Source: an uncultured Sphingomonadaceae bacterium (GTDB lineage: Bacteria > Pseudomonadota > Alphaproteobacteria > Sphingomonadales > Sphingomonadaceae). Taken from it: 64,000 bases of DNA. The DNA lies in assembly GCA_946479505.1 (NCBI GenBank), contig CAMLGC010000006.1, positions 11,065 to 75,064 on the forward strand, in the 5' to 3' direction. A program made the translations under genes and the position numbers. Positions 18,249 to 26,539 of this stretch are shown here, piece by piece (the stretch's first letter is position 1; the number at the start of each line of letters is the position of its first letter). The notes under the pieces were generated by a model, which worked only from the letters and a program-made list of their open reading frames with translations, was not told the origin of the DNA and made no database searches.

Positions 18249-19817
18249 TCAGCCTTGCTCGGGTTCTCCGTTCACCAGCCGCGGCAGATCCAACGGATTG
18301 TCCCGCTTCAACGCCTTGGGGAGCAGCCCATCGGGCAAATCCTGGTAGCAGACCGGGCGCAGGAAACGCTCGATCGCGGCGGTGCCGACCGAGGTCGTGC
18401 GCGGATCCGACGTGGCGGGGAAGGGGCCGCCATGGACCATCGCGTAGGAGACCTCGACGCCCGTCGGCCATCCGTTGGCGAGGATGCGGCCAGCCTTGCG
18501 CTCGAGGATGGGGAGGAGCGGCCGCGCGGCCTCGACGTCCTCGTCGTCGAGCTGGAGCGTCGCGGTGAGCTGGCCCTCGAGACCTTCGAGCACGCGCGCG
18601 ACCTCGTCGAAATCGGTGCAGCGGATGATGATCGAGGCGGCGCCGAACACCTCGTGCGCGAGCTCGGGGTTGCCGACGAACGCCTCGCCCGTCGTCGCGA
18701 ACAGCGCGGCGCGGCCGCGGTTGCAGCCGCTTCCCTCGGGACCCTGCGCCAGCGTGTCGACGCGGCCATGGCCGCCGAGCGCCTGCACGCCTTTGTCGTA
18801 ATTGGCGTGGATGCCGCTGGTGAGCATCACCTGCGGCTCGGCGCCGCCCAGCGCCTCGACGGCGGCGTCGGCGAAGGTATCGAGATCGGGGCCGGCGATG
18901 CCGATGGCGATGCCGGGATTGGTGCAGAACTGTCCCGAGCCCATCGTCAGCGAGCCGACATAAGCCTTCCCGAGCGCGGCCGCGCGCGATGCGAGCGCGT
19001 GCGGGAAGAGAAGCACCGGGTTGATGCTCGACATCTCGGCATAGACGGGGATCGGCTCGGGGCGCTTCTGCGCGATTTCGACAAGTGCGAGCCCGCCGGC
19101 GCGCGAACCTGTGAAGCCCACCGCCTTGATGTGGCGATCACGCACCAAAGCGACGCCGAGATCGTTGGCCGGACCCTGGACGAGCGAGAAGACGCCTTCG
19201 GGCAGGCCGCATTTCTTCACCGCCGCCTGGATCGCGCGGCCGACCAGTACCGAGGTGCCGGGATGTGCGGGGTGGCCCTTGCAGACCACCGGGCAGCCCG
19301 CGGCGAGCGCCGAGGCGGTGTCGCCGCCCGCGACCGAGAAGGCGAGCGGGAAGTTGGAGGCGCCGAACACCGCGACCGGGCCGATCGCGATGCGGCGCTG
19401 GCGCAGGTCCGCGCGCGGCAGCGGCTGGCGCTCGGGCAGCGCGTTATCGACGACGACGCCCGCCCAGCGACCCTGACGGAGCAATTTGGCGAACAGGCGG
19501 AGCTGGCCGCATGTGCGGCCGCGCTCACCGGTGAGGCGCGCCTGCGGCAGGCCCGATTCCTGCACCGCGCGCTCGACGAGGCCGCCGACCGCCTCGATCT
19601 CTTCGGCGATCGTCTCGAGGAAGGTCGCGCGCGCGTCGGGATCGGTCTCGCGGAAGGTATCGAACGCCTCGGCGGCGAGGCGGCACGCCTCCTCGACATC
19701 GGCGAGCGAGGAGACCGAGAACTCGACCGGGAGCGGTTCGTTGGTGGCGGGATCGGTCGCCTGGAAGGTCTCGTCGCTGCTCACGTCGCGCGCGCCGATC
19801 AGAAAGCTGCCGTCCAT
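18249..19817 (-). CDS. 2,5-dioxovalerate (alpha-ketoglutarate semialdehyde) dehydrogenase
   Basis: 522-residue aldehyde dehydrogenase. [19 protein letters not shown] near residue 150, [10 protein letters not shown], the general base Glu in [11 protein letters not shown] and the catalytic Cys in [10 protein letters not shown] identify the KGSADH branch, which oxidises 2,5-dioxopentanoate to 2-oxoglutarate at the end of non-phosphorylative pentose, uronate and hydroxyproline routes. Length matches that branch (about 520-530). Start 19817 is preceded by GAGGAGATAGG. It faces the sugar locus convergently and is a single-gene unit as far as can be seen. The upstream pathway genes are not in the window. 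Confidence 0.9.
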   Translation of the reverse strand: MDGSFLIGARDVSSDETFQATDPATNEPLPVEFSVSSLADVEEACRLAAEAFDTFRETDPDARATFLETIAEEIEAVGGLVERAVQESGLPQARLTGERGRTCGQLRLFAKLLRQGRWAGVVVDNALPERQPLPRADLRQRRIAIGPVAVFGASNFPLAFSVAGGDTASALAAGCPVVCKGHPAHPGTSVLVGRAIQAAVKKCGLPEGVFSLVQGPANDLGVALVRDRHIKAVGFTGSRAGGLALVEIAQKRPEPIPVYAEMSSINPVLLFPHALASRAAALGKAYVGSLTMGSGQFCTNPGIAIGIAGPDLDTFADAAVEALGGAEPQVMLTSGIHANYDKGVQALGGHGRVDTLAQGPEGSGCNRGRAALFATTGEAFVGNPELAHEVFGAASIIIRCTDFDEVARVLEGLEGQLTATLQLDDEDVEAARPLLPILERKAGRILANGWPTGVEVSYAMVHGGPFPATSDPRTTSVGTAAIERFLRPVCYQDLPDGLLPKALKRDNPLDLPRLVNGEPEQG

Positions 19818-19937
19818 CGCCTATCTCCTCGTTTCGATTTGTCGGACAAGTCCGCAAGCTGGGGTCTCGCGGCTCAATGACAAGGGAGCGGTATCAAAGG
19901 CAACCGTTCGCGCAGGCGAGATGCGCGATTTTTTGTG

Positions 19938-21935
19938 TCAGCCGGTGAAGCGCAGGCCGATCCACAGCGTCCTTGGCGTGCCGAGATCGATCGAGCCGCC
20001 GTCGTTGCGGGTGACGATGCGCTCGTCGAACAGATTCTCCGCGCGGCCGACGAGGCGCAGGCGCGGCGTGAACGGAAAACTGGCGAACGCATCCACCGTC
20101 AGCGTGTCGGGGAGCACGTCGGTTTCGAGATCGTCCTCATATTGCTCGCCGACATAGCGGAGCGTCGCGGAGAGGTGCGGGCCGACTTCGGGCGCCCACG
20201 CCAGCGTCGCGCTGGCGATGTGGCGCGGGCTTTGCGCGGGGGCGAAGCCGTCGAGCGCGGCCGACGCGCCCGATGCGTGGACGACGCTGTCGGTGTACGC
20301 GTAGGACGCCGAGAGGTCGAAAGCGCCCACGCGCCCGCCCGCGGTCAGCTCGATGCCCTTGGCGACGATCGCATCGACGTTGCGGCGCTGGCGCAGGTTC
20401 GGCCCGATCGTGACGTTGGCGACGGCGTTCTCGAGTCGGTTGTAGAAGGCGGTCGCGCTCAGCCCTACGCCGCCGAGCATCATGTCTGCGCCCGCTTCGA
20501 TGCCCTCGAGTTTTTCCAAATCGAGGTTTGCGTTCGCCTCGGTAACGACGGGAAACACCGTGAAAGGGCGGTAGAGCTCGTTGAGCGTCGGCACGCGAAA
20601 GCCGGTATAGGCGGCGGCGCGTAGCGCGAGTGCGTCGTTCGCGTGGAACAGCGCACCGACACGCGCGGTGGTCTCGACGCCGTCGCGGTTGGCGAAGCGA
20701 TCGTCGGCGTTCACTGCGCCCGAGGGGGCGAGGTCGCGGTAGAAGCCATCGGTCATCGTCCAGCGATCGATACGCGCGCCGCCGGTGAGCACCAGCGCTC
20801 CGAGGCTCCAATCGTCCTCGACAAACAGGCCGAGCGTGCTCGTGCGCCCGCCCGCGTTACGATGCGCGGTGGGGAGGCCGGTCTCGACGCTGTACGGATC
20901 CTCGTAGAGCTCGCCCTTAGCGCGGCGGCCATCGACGCCGATACGGAGCACATGCGAGTCGCCGACGGGCGGGCGCAGCTCGATCTTGCCACCGTGCCCG
21001 GTCGAGGGCGTGTTGCGCTGATCGAGGACGAGCTTGTGGCTCGACGAGCTGATGATCTTGTTCGAGAAGGTGCGCGCCTGGACATAGGCAAGCGCATCGA
21101 CCTGCCAATACCCGCGATGGATGAGGCGGATACTCGCGTCGTTGGCGGCCGAGCCGCTGTCCGCGCCCGCGAAACGCAGGGTGCGGTCGTCTCGGTAGAT
21201 CAGCGCGCGCGCCTGAATCTCGGTCTCGCCGTCGATCGGCGCGACGCCGCGGATCGCGGTGGACCAGTTTTCGTACGCCGCAGGAACGCTGGCGTCGCTA
21301 CGCTGGCCCTCGGGCGTGGTGTAGAAGCCGTCGCCGCGGTCGTACGCGCCGCTGATCGAGACGTAGCCGGCGCCGAGGGTCGGCGAGACGCTTGCCGAGG
21401 CCATCAACGAATCGCGGCTGCCATAGAAAAGGCTGGCTTCGTAGGGCGGCAGCTCGGCGCGGGTGGCGCTCGCCAGCTCGATCGTGCCGGCGACCGCGCC
21501 CGCGCCGAACGGTCCGGAGCCGCCGCCGCGGGTGATGCGCACGGCGGAGAGGCGGTTGGGGACGAGCGCGTTGAAGGGGACGTAGCCGAAGAACGGGTCC
21601 GCCTGCGGCACGCCGTCGAGCAGCACCAGCGCGCGGCTGGTCGCGTTGCCGCCAAGCGCGCGAAGCGTGATCCCCTGCGCCGTCGGGTTGGCCGAGCGGC
21701 TGTCCGAGCGGCGGAACTGCTGCACTCCGGCGACATCGGCGAGCACGTCTTCGAGCCGGCCGCTGGCGTTGCTGGTGAGCCGGTCGCGGTCGATCACGAC
21801 CGAGCCGTAGGCCGGCGTGCCGGGCGGGAGCGGCAGCCCTTCGCCGATGACGACGATCTCCGGCGCGTCCTGCGCTTGCGCGGCGGCGGGAACGAACGCA
21901 ACGAGCGGAAGGGCGAGACAGCGGATCAACATCAT
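19938..21935 (-). CDS. TonB-dependent receptor, BtuB-like
   Basis: 665-residue outer-membrane receptor: signal peptide MMLIRCLALPLVAFVPAAAQAQ, TonB-box-like PEIVVIGEG, plug domain (GRLEDVLADVAGVQQFRR, then TLRALGGNATSRALVLLDGVP), and a barrel ending LGTPRTLWIGLRFTG. NELYRPF and AENLFDE are typical of BtuB/FepA-like barrels. No Shine-Dalgarno precedes ATG 21935 because a palindromic repeat abuts it. The frame stays open through the repeat to GTG 22022, which overlaps the upstream stop as GTGA. Translation may therefore begin there, adding 29 repeat-derived residues before the signal peptide. It follows an inositol-phosphate operon, but the ligand is unknown. Confidence 0.85.
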   Translation of the reverse strand: MMLIRCLALPLVAFVPAAAQAQDAPEIVVIGEGLPLPPGTPAYGSVVIDRDRLTSNASGRLEDVLADVAGVQQFRRSDSRSANPTAQGITLRALGGNATSRALVLLDGVPQADPFFGYVPFNALVPNRLSAVRITRGGGSGPFGAGAVAGTIELASATRAELPPYEASLFYGSRDSLMASASVSPTLGAGYVSISGAYDRGDGFYTTPEGQRSDASVPAAYENWSTAIRGVAPIDGETEIQARALIYRDDRTLRFAGADSGSAANDASIRLIHRGYWQVDALAYVQARTFSNKIISSSSHKLVLDQRNTPSTGHGGKIELRPPVGDSHVLRIGVDGRRAKGELYEDPYSVETGLPTAHRNAGGRTSTLGLFVEDDWSLGALVLTGGARIDRWTMTDGFYRDLAPSGAVNADDRFANRDGVETTARVGALFHANDALALRAAAYTGFRVPTLNELYRPFTVFPVVTEANANLDLEKLEGIEAGADMMLGGVGLSATAFYNRLENAVANVTIGPNLRQRRNVDAIVAKGIELTAGGRVGAFDLSASYAYTDSVVHASGASAALDGFAPAQSPRHIASATLAWAPEVGPHLSATLRYVGEQYEDDLETDVLPDTLTVDAFASFPFTPRLRLVGRAENLFDERIVTRNDGGSIDLGTPRTLWIGLRFTG

Positions 21936-22009
21936 CGTTCGTTTCGAGCGACGTCGAGAAGCGTTCCGCAACGGCTCGAGCCGCTTCTCGACTGCGCTCG
22001 AAGCGAACG
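21936..22009. repeat. 74-bp palindromic repeat abutting a receptor start codon
   Basis: Arms CGTTCGTTTCGAGCG and CGCTCGAAGCGAACG, with inner GTCGAGAAGCG/CGCTTCTCGAC, form one long imperfect hairpin. It occupies the whole space between the nucleotidyltransferase stop and the receptor ATG and removes any conventional ribosome-binding site. Confidence 0.75.
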
Positions 22010-22018
22010 GAAGGTATT

Positions 22019-22735
22019 TCACGCCGCGGCGCGGGTGAGCCAGGCTTCAGCAGTGTCGAGTGCGCGGGCATCGTCGACATCGATCCAGTCGAGATCGCTG
22101 CATTCGATCGTGCCTGCCGCGTTGCTGGCGGCGAGCGTGCGGACGGCGTCGGTGATCGACGGCTCCGGCAGACCGGCAAGCGCGTCGAAAAAATCGGCGC
22201 CGACCGCGAAGACGCCCGTATCGTATGCGTCGTGGGGGCTGAGATGCTTGCCGATCGCGACGATCCGATCGCCCGCGGTCGCGACGCAGGTGACGTCGTC
22301 GGGATCGACCCATGAATGCCCCAGCCGCCGGTCGATGCCGAGCCGCAGCGCGTCCGCCCCGATCCCGGTTTGGGCGACGCGGGCGTAGAGCGCAGGCTCG
22401 ACGAGGTGATCGCACATCAGCAGCAGCGCGGGCCGCTCGCCGGTGAGCGCCGCCGCCGCACGCGCCGAGACGCCGTTGGGCAATTGCCAATCGGCGGTGC
22501 GCACCGTCTCGACCGCGAGCGGCCAATCGCGGCTCGCAAGATGCGCCTCGACCTCGTCGGCGCGATAGCCCGTCACTACGATCGCACGCGCGATCCCGGC
22601 CGAGGCAAGGCGATCGAGCGCGTGGTCGATCAGCGGCGTTCCCGCGACACAGGCAAGCGGCTTGGACGGCGTGCGCGTGCGCAGCCGCGTGCCGCCGCCC
22701 GCGGCGAGCACGATCGCGGTGTCGACCTCGCTCAC
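22019..22735 (-). CDS. Sugar/inositol-phosphate nucleotidyltransferase
   Basis: 238-residue NTP-transferase: AIVLAAGGGTRLRTRTPSKP at residues 7-26 is the pyrophosphorylase signature with the Gly-rich loop and the SKP lysine, and LLLMCDHLVEP carries the metal-binding Asp. Its place directly after inositol-3-phosphate synthase (GTGA overlap 22732-22735) and in the same operon as a CDP-alcohol transferase suggests inositol-1-phosphate cytidylyltransferase activity making CDP-inositol, as in the IPCT half of the di-myo-inositol-phosphate enzyme of thermophiles. Related annotations would be phosphocholine cytidylyltransferase or a sugar nucleotidyltransferase. The fold is certain; the substrate is inference. 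Confidence 0.78.
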   Translation of the reverse strand: MSEVDTAIVLAAGGGTRLRTRTPSKPLACVAGTPLIDHALDRLASAGIARAIVVTGYRADEVEAHLASRDWPLAVETVRTADWQLPNGVSARAAAALTGERPALLLMCDHLVEPALYARVAQTGIGADALRLGIDRRLGHSWVDPDDVTCVATAGDRIVAIGKHLSPHDAYDTGVFAVGADFFDALAGLPEPSITDAVRTLAASNAAGTIECSDLDWIDVDDARALDTAEAWLTRAAA

Positions 22736-23823
22736 GCCGCGGCGATGAAGTCTTCGACCGCCTGCTGCGCCTTGTCGTCGGTCATCTGCTCGGGCGGGTG
22801 CTTGCAGAAATAGGCGGAAGCCGGGAGGACGGGGCCGGCGAGCCCGCGATCCTTGGCGAGCTTGGCGCAGCGGATCATGTCGATCGCGACGCCAGCCGAA
22901 TTGGGGCTGTCCTCGACCGACAGGCGCAACTCGAGATGCATCGGCACGCCGCCGAACATCTGGCCTTCCATGCGCAGGAAGCAGACCTTGTTGTCGTTCT
23001 GCCACGCGACATAGTCGCTGGGGCCGACATGGATGTTCTCGTCCTCGAGCCGCTCGGCGGCGGCGGCCTGGACGGCCTCGGTCTTGGAGACCTTCTTCGA
23101 GGCGAGCCGCTTGCGGTTCGACATGTTGAGGAAGTCTGTGTTGCCGCCGGTGTTGAGCTGATAGGTGCGGTCGAGCTGGACGCCGCGCTTCTTGAACAGG
23201 TCGGTCAGTACGCGATGGACGATCGTCGCGCCGATCTGCGCCTTGATGTCGTCGCCCACCACCGGAACGCCCGCATCGGCAAAGCGCTTCGCCCATTGCG
23301 GATCGGATGCGATGAAGACGGGGATGTTGTTGACGAAGGCGACGCCCGCTTCGAGCGCGCATTCGGCGTAAAATTCGGTCGCCTTCTGGCTGCCCACGGG
23401 CAGGTAGTTCATCAGCACGTCGGCCTTGGACGATTTGAGCAGCGCGATCACGTCTTCCTTGCTCGGCTCGGCCGCGTCGGCGACGACGAACGTGCGCTCG
23501 TCGACATAGTCGGCCATGTGATCGGCGACGCCATCAAGCACGCGGCCCATCTTCACCTTGGTGCCGGTGTCGGGCACGTCGGCGCAGAAGGTGGCGGTGC
23601 AGTTGGGCTTGGCGAAGATGGCTTGCGCCACGTCCTTGCCGACCTTGCGCGCGTCCACATCCCACGCGGCCACCACGCGGATGTCGCTCGGGGTATAGCC
23701 GCCCACGTCCCAGTGCATCAGCCCGACCTGATCGTTCGACCCTGCCCGGTAATGCGCGATCCCCTGGATCAGCGAGCTTGCGCAATTGCCGATGCCGACG
23801 ACCGCGATATTGATGCCATTCAT
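22732..23823 (-). CDS. ino1: Inositol-3-phosphate synthase
   Basis: 363 residues (366 from an ATG 9 bp upstream) of the actinobacterial-type myo-inositol-phosphate synthase, which cyclises glucose-6-phosphate with bound NAD. Seen: the NAD loop VVGIGNCASSLIQG, NYLPVGSQKATEFYAECAL, QLNTGGNTDFLNM, and SVEDSPNSAGVAIDMIRCAK. I prefer ATG 23823 because AAGGA is 10 bases upstream of it but only 1 base from ATG 23832. It lies 33 bp downstream of the CDP-alcohol transferase and overlaps the nucleotidyltransferase by 4 bp. The three genes look like one route from glucose-6-phosphate to an inositol-phosphate conjugate. Confidence 0.93.
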   Translation of the reverse strand: MNGINIAVVGIGNCASSLIQGIAHYRAGSNDQVGLMHWDVGGYTPSDIRVVAAWDVDARKVGKDVAQAIFAKPNCTATFCADVPDTGTKVKMGRVLDGVADHMADYVDERTFVVADAAEPSKEDVIALLKSSKADVLMNYLPVGSQKATEFYAECALEAGVAFVNNIPVFIASDPQWAKRFADAGVPVVGDDIKAQIGATIVHRVLTDLFKKRGVQLDRTYQLNTGGNTDFLNMSNRKRLASKKVSKTEAVQAAAAERLEDENIHVGPSDYVAWQNDNKVCFLRMEGQMFGGVPMHLELRLSVEDSPNSAGVAIDMIRCAKLAKDRGLAGPVLPASAYFCKHPPEQMTDDKAQQAVEDFIAAA

Positions 23824-23856
23824 TGAAGCCATGTCCTTGAGGTTGAAACGGAAAAA

Positions 23857-24693
23857 TCAGGTGCCGAGCGGCGCGCGCGGGCCGCGGACGAGTGCCGTCT
23901 CGACGCGGCGCAGCCAGAGTGTGCCGAGGATCGCGACGAGCGTCAGTGGTACGATCTCGATCCACCAGAAGAGGCGCGGATCGCCCGCGAGGCAGGCGAG
24001 GAAGATCACGAGCACGCGCGTGTTGGCGGTGAGGAGCGCGAGCAGCCGCATCGCGGGAACGGCGCGTGTCCCATAGGTGCTGCCGAGGAATTGCGGCCGA
24101 TCGCTCGCGCGCATTGCGCCGTCGAGCCGGTCGGCAAGCCGGTCGAATCCGCGCGTGACCGAATCGTAGAGCGCCTCGATCGCGCTCGTCGTGCGCGTTG
24201 GCGCGACCTCGCCCGCGTCGCCCTTGACGCGCCGATGGAAGCGGGCGCGCTCGGCCTCATAAAGATTGGATTGCAGCGCGTGGAAAATGCCCGCCACGGC
24301 CGCGAGCACCCACGCCCCCAGGGTGCCGATCGAGGCAGCGAGCGCGATGTAGATCAGTGCGAAGACGCCATGGTCGCACAATCCGTCGAGCAGCCGGCCG
24401 AAGGGGCTGGCGGTGCCAGTGGCGCGCGCGACCATCCCGTCGAGCCCGTCAGCGATCAGCCAGCAGACGGAGAGGACGAGGCCGAGCGCGGCAATTGCAA
24501 GCCCCGTGGCGTGACCGAAGGCGATCGCGGCGCTCGCGCCGACCACCAGCCCGGCGCCCGAAACGGCGTTCGCAGAGATGCCGTGACGCAGCGCGATCGG
24601 CAGCAGCGCGCGCGCGGCGGGGTGGATCAGCCAGAGATTGGTGCGATCCTCGATCCGCCTGTCGCGCGAATTGTCAGGCGGGTGCCTTGTCAT
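23857..24693 (-). CDS. CDP-alcohol phosphatidyltransferase family membrane enzyme
   Basis: 278-residue integral membrane enzyme. DGLDGMVARATGTASPFGRLLD plus a final Asp four residues on is the D-x2-DG-x2-AR-x7-G-x3-D-x3-D metal site of the family (only parts are quoted here as blocks: DGLDGMVAR, then GRLLDGLCD). Several hydrophobic helices surround it. It moves a phospho-alcohol between CMP and an acceptor hydroxyl. With ino1 and a nucleotidyltransferase directly downstream, plausible products are phosphatidylinositol phosphate (CDP-diacylglycerol donor) or an inositol phosphodiester (CDP-inositol donor). ATG 24693 opens the family domain. The upstream open frame is non-homologous. First gene of the operon. 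Confidence 0.85.
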   Translation of the reverse strand: MTRHPPDNSRDRRIEDRTNLWLIHPAARALLPIALRHGISANAVSGAGLVVGASAAIAFGHATGLAIAALGLVLSVCWLIADGLDGMVARATGTASPFGRLLDGLCDHGVFALIYIALAASIGTLGAWVLAAVAGIFHALQSNLYEAERARFHRRVKGDAGEVAPTRTTSAIEALYDSVTRGFDRLADRLDGAMRASDRPQFLGSTYGTRAVPAMRLLALLTANTRVLVIFLACLAGDPRLFWWIEIVPLTLVAILGTLWLRRVETALVRGPRAPLGT

Positions 24694-24758
24694 CGCTCCG
24701 TCATCTACGTCGCGCAGGGCCGTGCGGCAAGCGATGGTGTGTGTCTTCGATGCACCAC

Positions 24759-25199
24759 TCAGCGCCGGAGCAGATCGATCGCCGCCGCGATCCGGCGTTC
24801 GCGCGTTTGAGGGCGCTTGGCGCCGGCGACCGCTTCGGCCTGTTCCCGCTGATTTGTGAAGCTCAACTTCTCCCACGCTGGCTCGAGTCCGGCCGAGCGG
24901 ATCGCCTCGGCCAGGTCGTCGGGCGGGGTCACGATACGCGGCGCAGTGTCGAGCGTCAGCGTCACCTCCAGCGCAGCCCCCGGCCCGATTCCCGCGGCGT
25001 CGCGGTGGCTGCGGCGCAGCGGCACGAAGGTTTCGCCGCGCATGGTCGCGATCGTCGAGCGATACGAATAGCCCTTCAGCGCGACCACCACCGGCGGCCG
25101 TGCGCGCCCGAAGACCTCGCGCGGATCGAACGGCACCGGAATCGCACCCTCGTTGATGAGGGCGCAGGTGAAGGTGCGCGAGGGCGGGGTGTCGGTCAC
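24759..25199 (-). CDS. YdeI/OmpD-associated (DUF1905) family protein
   Basis: 146 residues with a DUF1905 beta-barrel-like N-terminal half (TFTCALINEGAIPVPFDPREVFG, quoted as the FDPREVFG block, then VPLRRSHRDAAGIGPGAALEVTLTLD as the LRRSHRDAAG block) and a C-terminal helical OmdA-like end (LSFTNQREQAEAVAGAKRPQTRERRI, with the typical KRPxTRxRRI). Biochemical role is not established for the family. The GTG start at 25199 overlaps the acyl-CoA dehydrogenase stop (GTGA), so it is co-translated with that gene. The open frame upstream of the GTG is only a shadow of the dehydrogenase. Confidence 0.8.
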   Translation of the reverse strand: MTDTPPSRTFTCALINEGAIPVPFDPREVFGRARPPVVVALKGYSYRSTIATMRGETFVPLRRSHRDAAGIGPGAALEVTLTLDTAPRIVTPPDDLAEAIRSAGLEPAWEKLSFTNQREQAEAVAGAKRPQTRERRIAAAIDLLRR

Positions 25200-26350
25200 A
25201 GGCTTCTCCCGATCAGCTCCTTCATGATCTCGTTGGTGCCGCCGTAGATGCGCGTCACCCGCGCCGCGCGCCAGCTTCGCGCGATCGGATATTCGTTCAT
25301 ATAGCCCGCGCCGCCATGGAGCTGGAGGCACTTGTCCATCACCTCCCATTGCAGTTCGGTGTGCCACAGTTTCGCCGCCGCGCCCTCAGTGGCGGTGAGC
25401 TCCTTCGCCAGATGCCGCCGGATCGCCCAATCGAGATGCGCCCAGCCGACCTGAAGCTTGGCGGCGAGATCGGCGAGCACGAAGCGCGTGTTCTGGAAAT
25501 CGAACACCATGCCGGCGAACGCCTTGCGGTCCTTGGTGAAGGCGACCGTCTCGTCGAACGCCTTCTGCGCCGAGCCTTGCGCGCCCACCGCGATCGACAG
25601 GCGCTCCTGCGGCAACTGGCTCATCAGATAGACGAAGCCCTTGCCTTCCTCGCCAAGGCAATTGGTGATCGGCACGCGCACGTCGTTGAAGAACAGCTCG
25701 GACGTGTCGGCCGCATCCTGCCCGATCTTGTCGAGCTTGCGCCCTCGGCGGAAGCCCTCGCGGGCCGCGTCCACGAGGATGATCGACATGCCCTTCCAGG
25801 CGGGCTGAGCATCGGGATCGGTCTTGGCGACGACGAGCACCAGATCGGCATTCTGGCCGTTGGTGATGTAGGTCTTCGAGCCCGAGACGACATAATGGTT
25901 GCCGTCCTTCTTCGCGGTGGTGCGGATCGCCTGGAGGTCGGAGCCGGTGCCGGGCTCGGTCATCGCGATCGCCGTGATCGTCTCGCCCGAAACGAGGCGG
26001 GGGAGCCATTCGGCCTTCTGCTCTTCCGAACCGTAGGCGACGATATAGTCGCAGACGATGTCCGATTGGAGCGCGAAGCCGGCGGGGACGCCGTTGTAGC
26101 TGAGCTCCTCGTTGACGACCGAATTGTAGCCGAAATCGAGGCCGAGGCCGCCATATTGCTCGGGGACGGTCGGGCAGAGCATTCCGATCTCGCCCGCCTT
26201 GCGCCAGAAGTCCTTGGGGACGAGCCGGCCTGCCTCCCAGTCGGCGACGTGCGGCACGCCTTCCTTCTGGAGGAAGGCGCGGACGGTGCGGCGGAACGCC
26301 TCGTGGTCGGTGGTATAGGCCGAACGGCCGGGGACCTCATCGGGCGCCAT
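25196..26350 (-). CDS. Acyl-CoA dehydrogenase, long-chain/isovaleryl-like subgroup
   Basis: 384-residue acyl-CoA dehydrogenase: TVPEQYGGLGLDFGYN, AIAMTEPGTGSDLQAIRTTA (FAD and substrate binding), GSKTYITNGQNADLVLVVAKT, LPQERLSIAVGAQ, and RIYGGTNEIMKELIGRSL at the end. The last motif lacks the Glu of the short- and medium-chain YEGT site. The catalytic Glu is probably the one in PQERL, as in long-chain and isovaleryl-CoA dehydrogenases. It desaturates an acyl-CoA and passes electrons to ETF. Start 26350 follows AGGAGAGG. An upstream ATG at 26416 would add 22 non-conserved residues and is rejected. Confidence 0.9.
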   Translation of the reverse strand: MAPDEVPGRSAYTTDHEAFRRTVRAFLQKEGVPHVADWEAGRLVPKDFWRKAGEIGMLCPTVPEQYGGLGLDFGYNSVVNEELSYNGVPAGFALQSDIVCDYIVAYGSEEQKAEWLPRLVSGETITAIAMTEPGTGSDLQAIRTTAKKDGNHYVVSGSKTYITNGQNADLVLVVAKTDPDAQPAWKGMSIILVDAAREGFRRGRKLDKIGQDAADTSELFFNDVRVPITNCLGEEGKGFVYLMSQLPQERLSIAVGAQGSAQKAFDETVAFTKDRKAFAGMVFDFQNTRFVLADLAAKLQVGWAHLDWAIRRHLAKELTATEGAAAKLWHTELQWEVMDKCLQLHGGAGYMNEYPIARSWRAARVTRIYGGTNEIMKELIGRSL

Positions 26351-26411
26351 AAGCCTCTCCTGCAACCTTTTCGCGAACGTGCGGTTGATTGACGCAAACG
26401 TCAACGTCTTC

Positions 26412-26512
26412 GTCATGCCCGCGAAAACGGGAATCCGTCTCCTGCCACTGCGCTGGATGTTCCGTTGGAGATGGCCCCGCTTTCGCGCGAGCGGCGATTG
26501 TGGCTATGACGG
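26412..26512. repeat. Degenerate paired palindromic repeat
   Basis: Starts CGTCATGCCCGCGAAAACGG and ends GGCTATGACGG, with CGCGAAAAC and CGCTTTCGCG hairpins within. It fills the divergent gap between the acyl-CoA dehydrogenase and FAH-family genes and looks like an older copy of the CGTCAT-ended repeats. The promoters of both genes must flank or overlap it. Confidence 0.6.
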
Positions 26513-26539
26513 GATCAAGCACAGCCCACGGGAGACTTC

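Noticed and set aside
22019..23362. Extended 447-residue nucleotidyltransferase
   Set aside because: The first 208 residues are another frame of inositol-3-phosphate synthase. GTG 22735 with the GTGA overlap is the sensible start.
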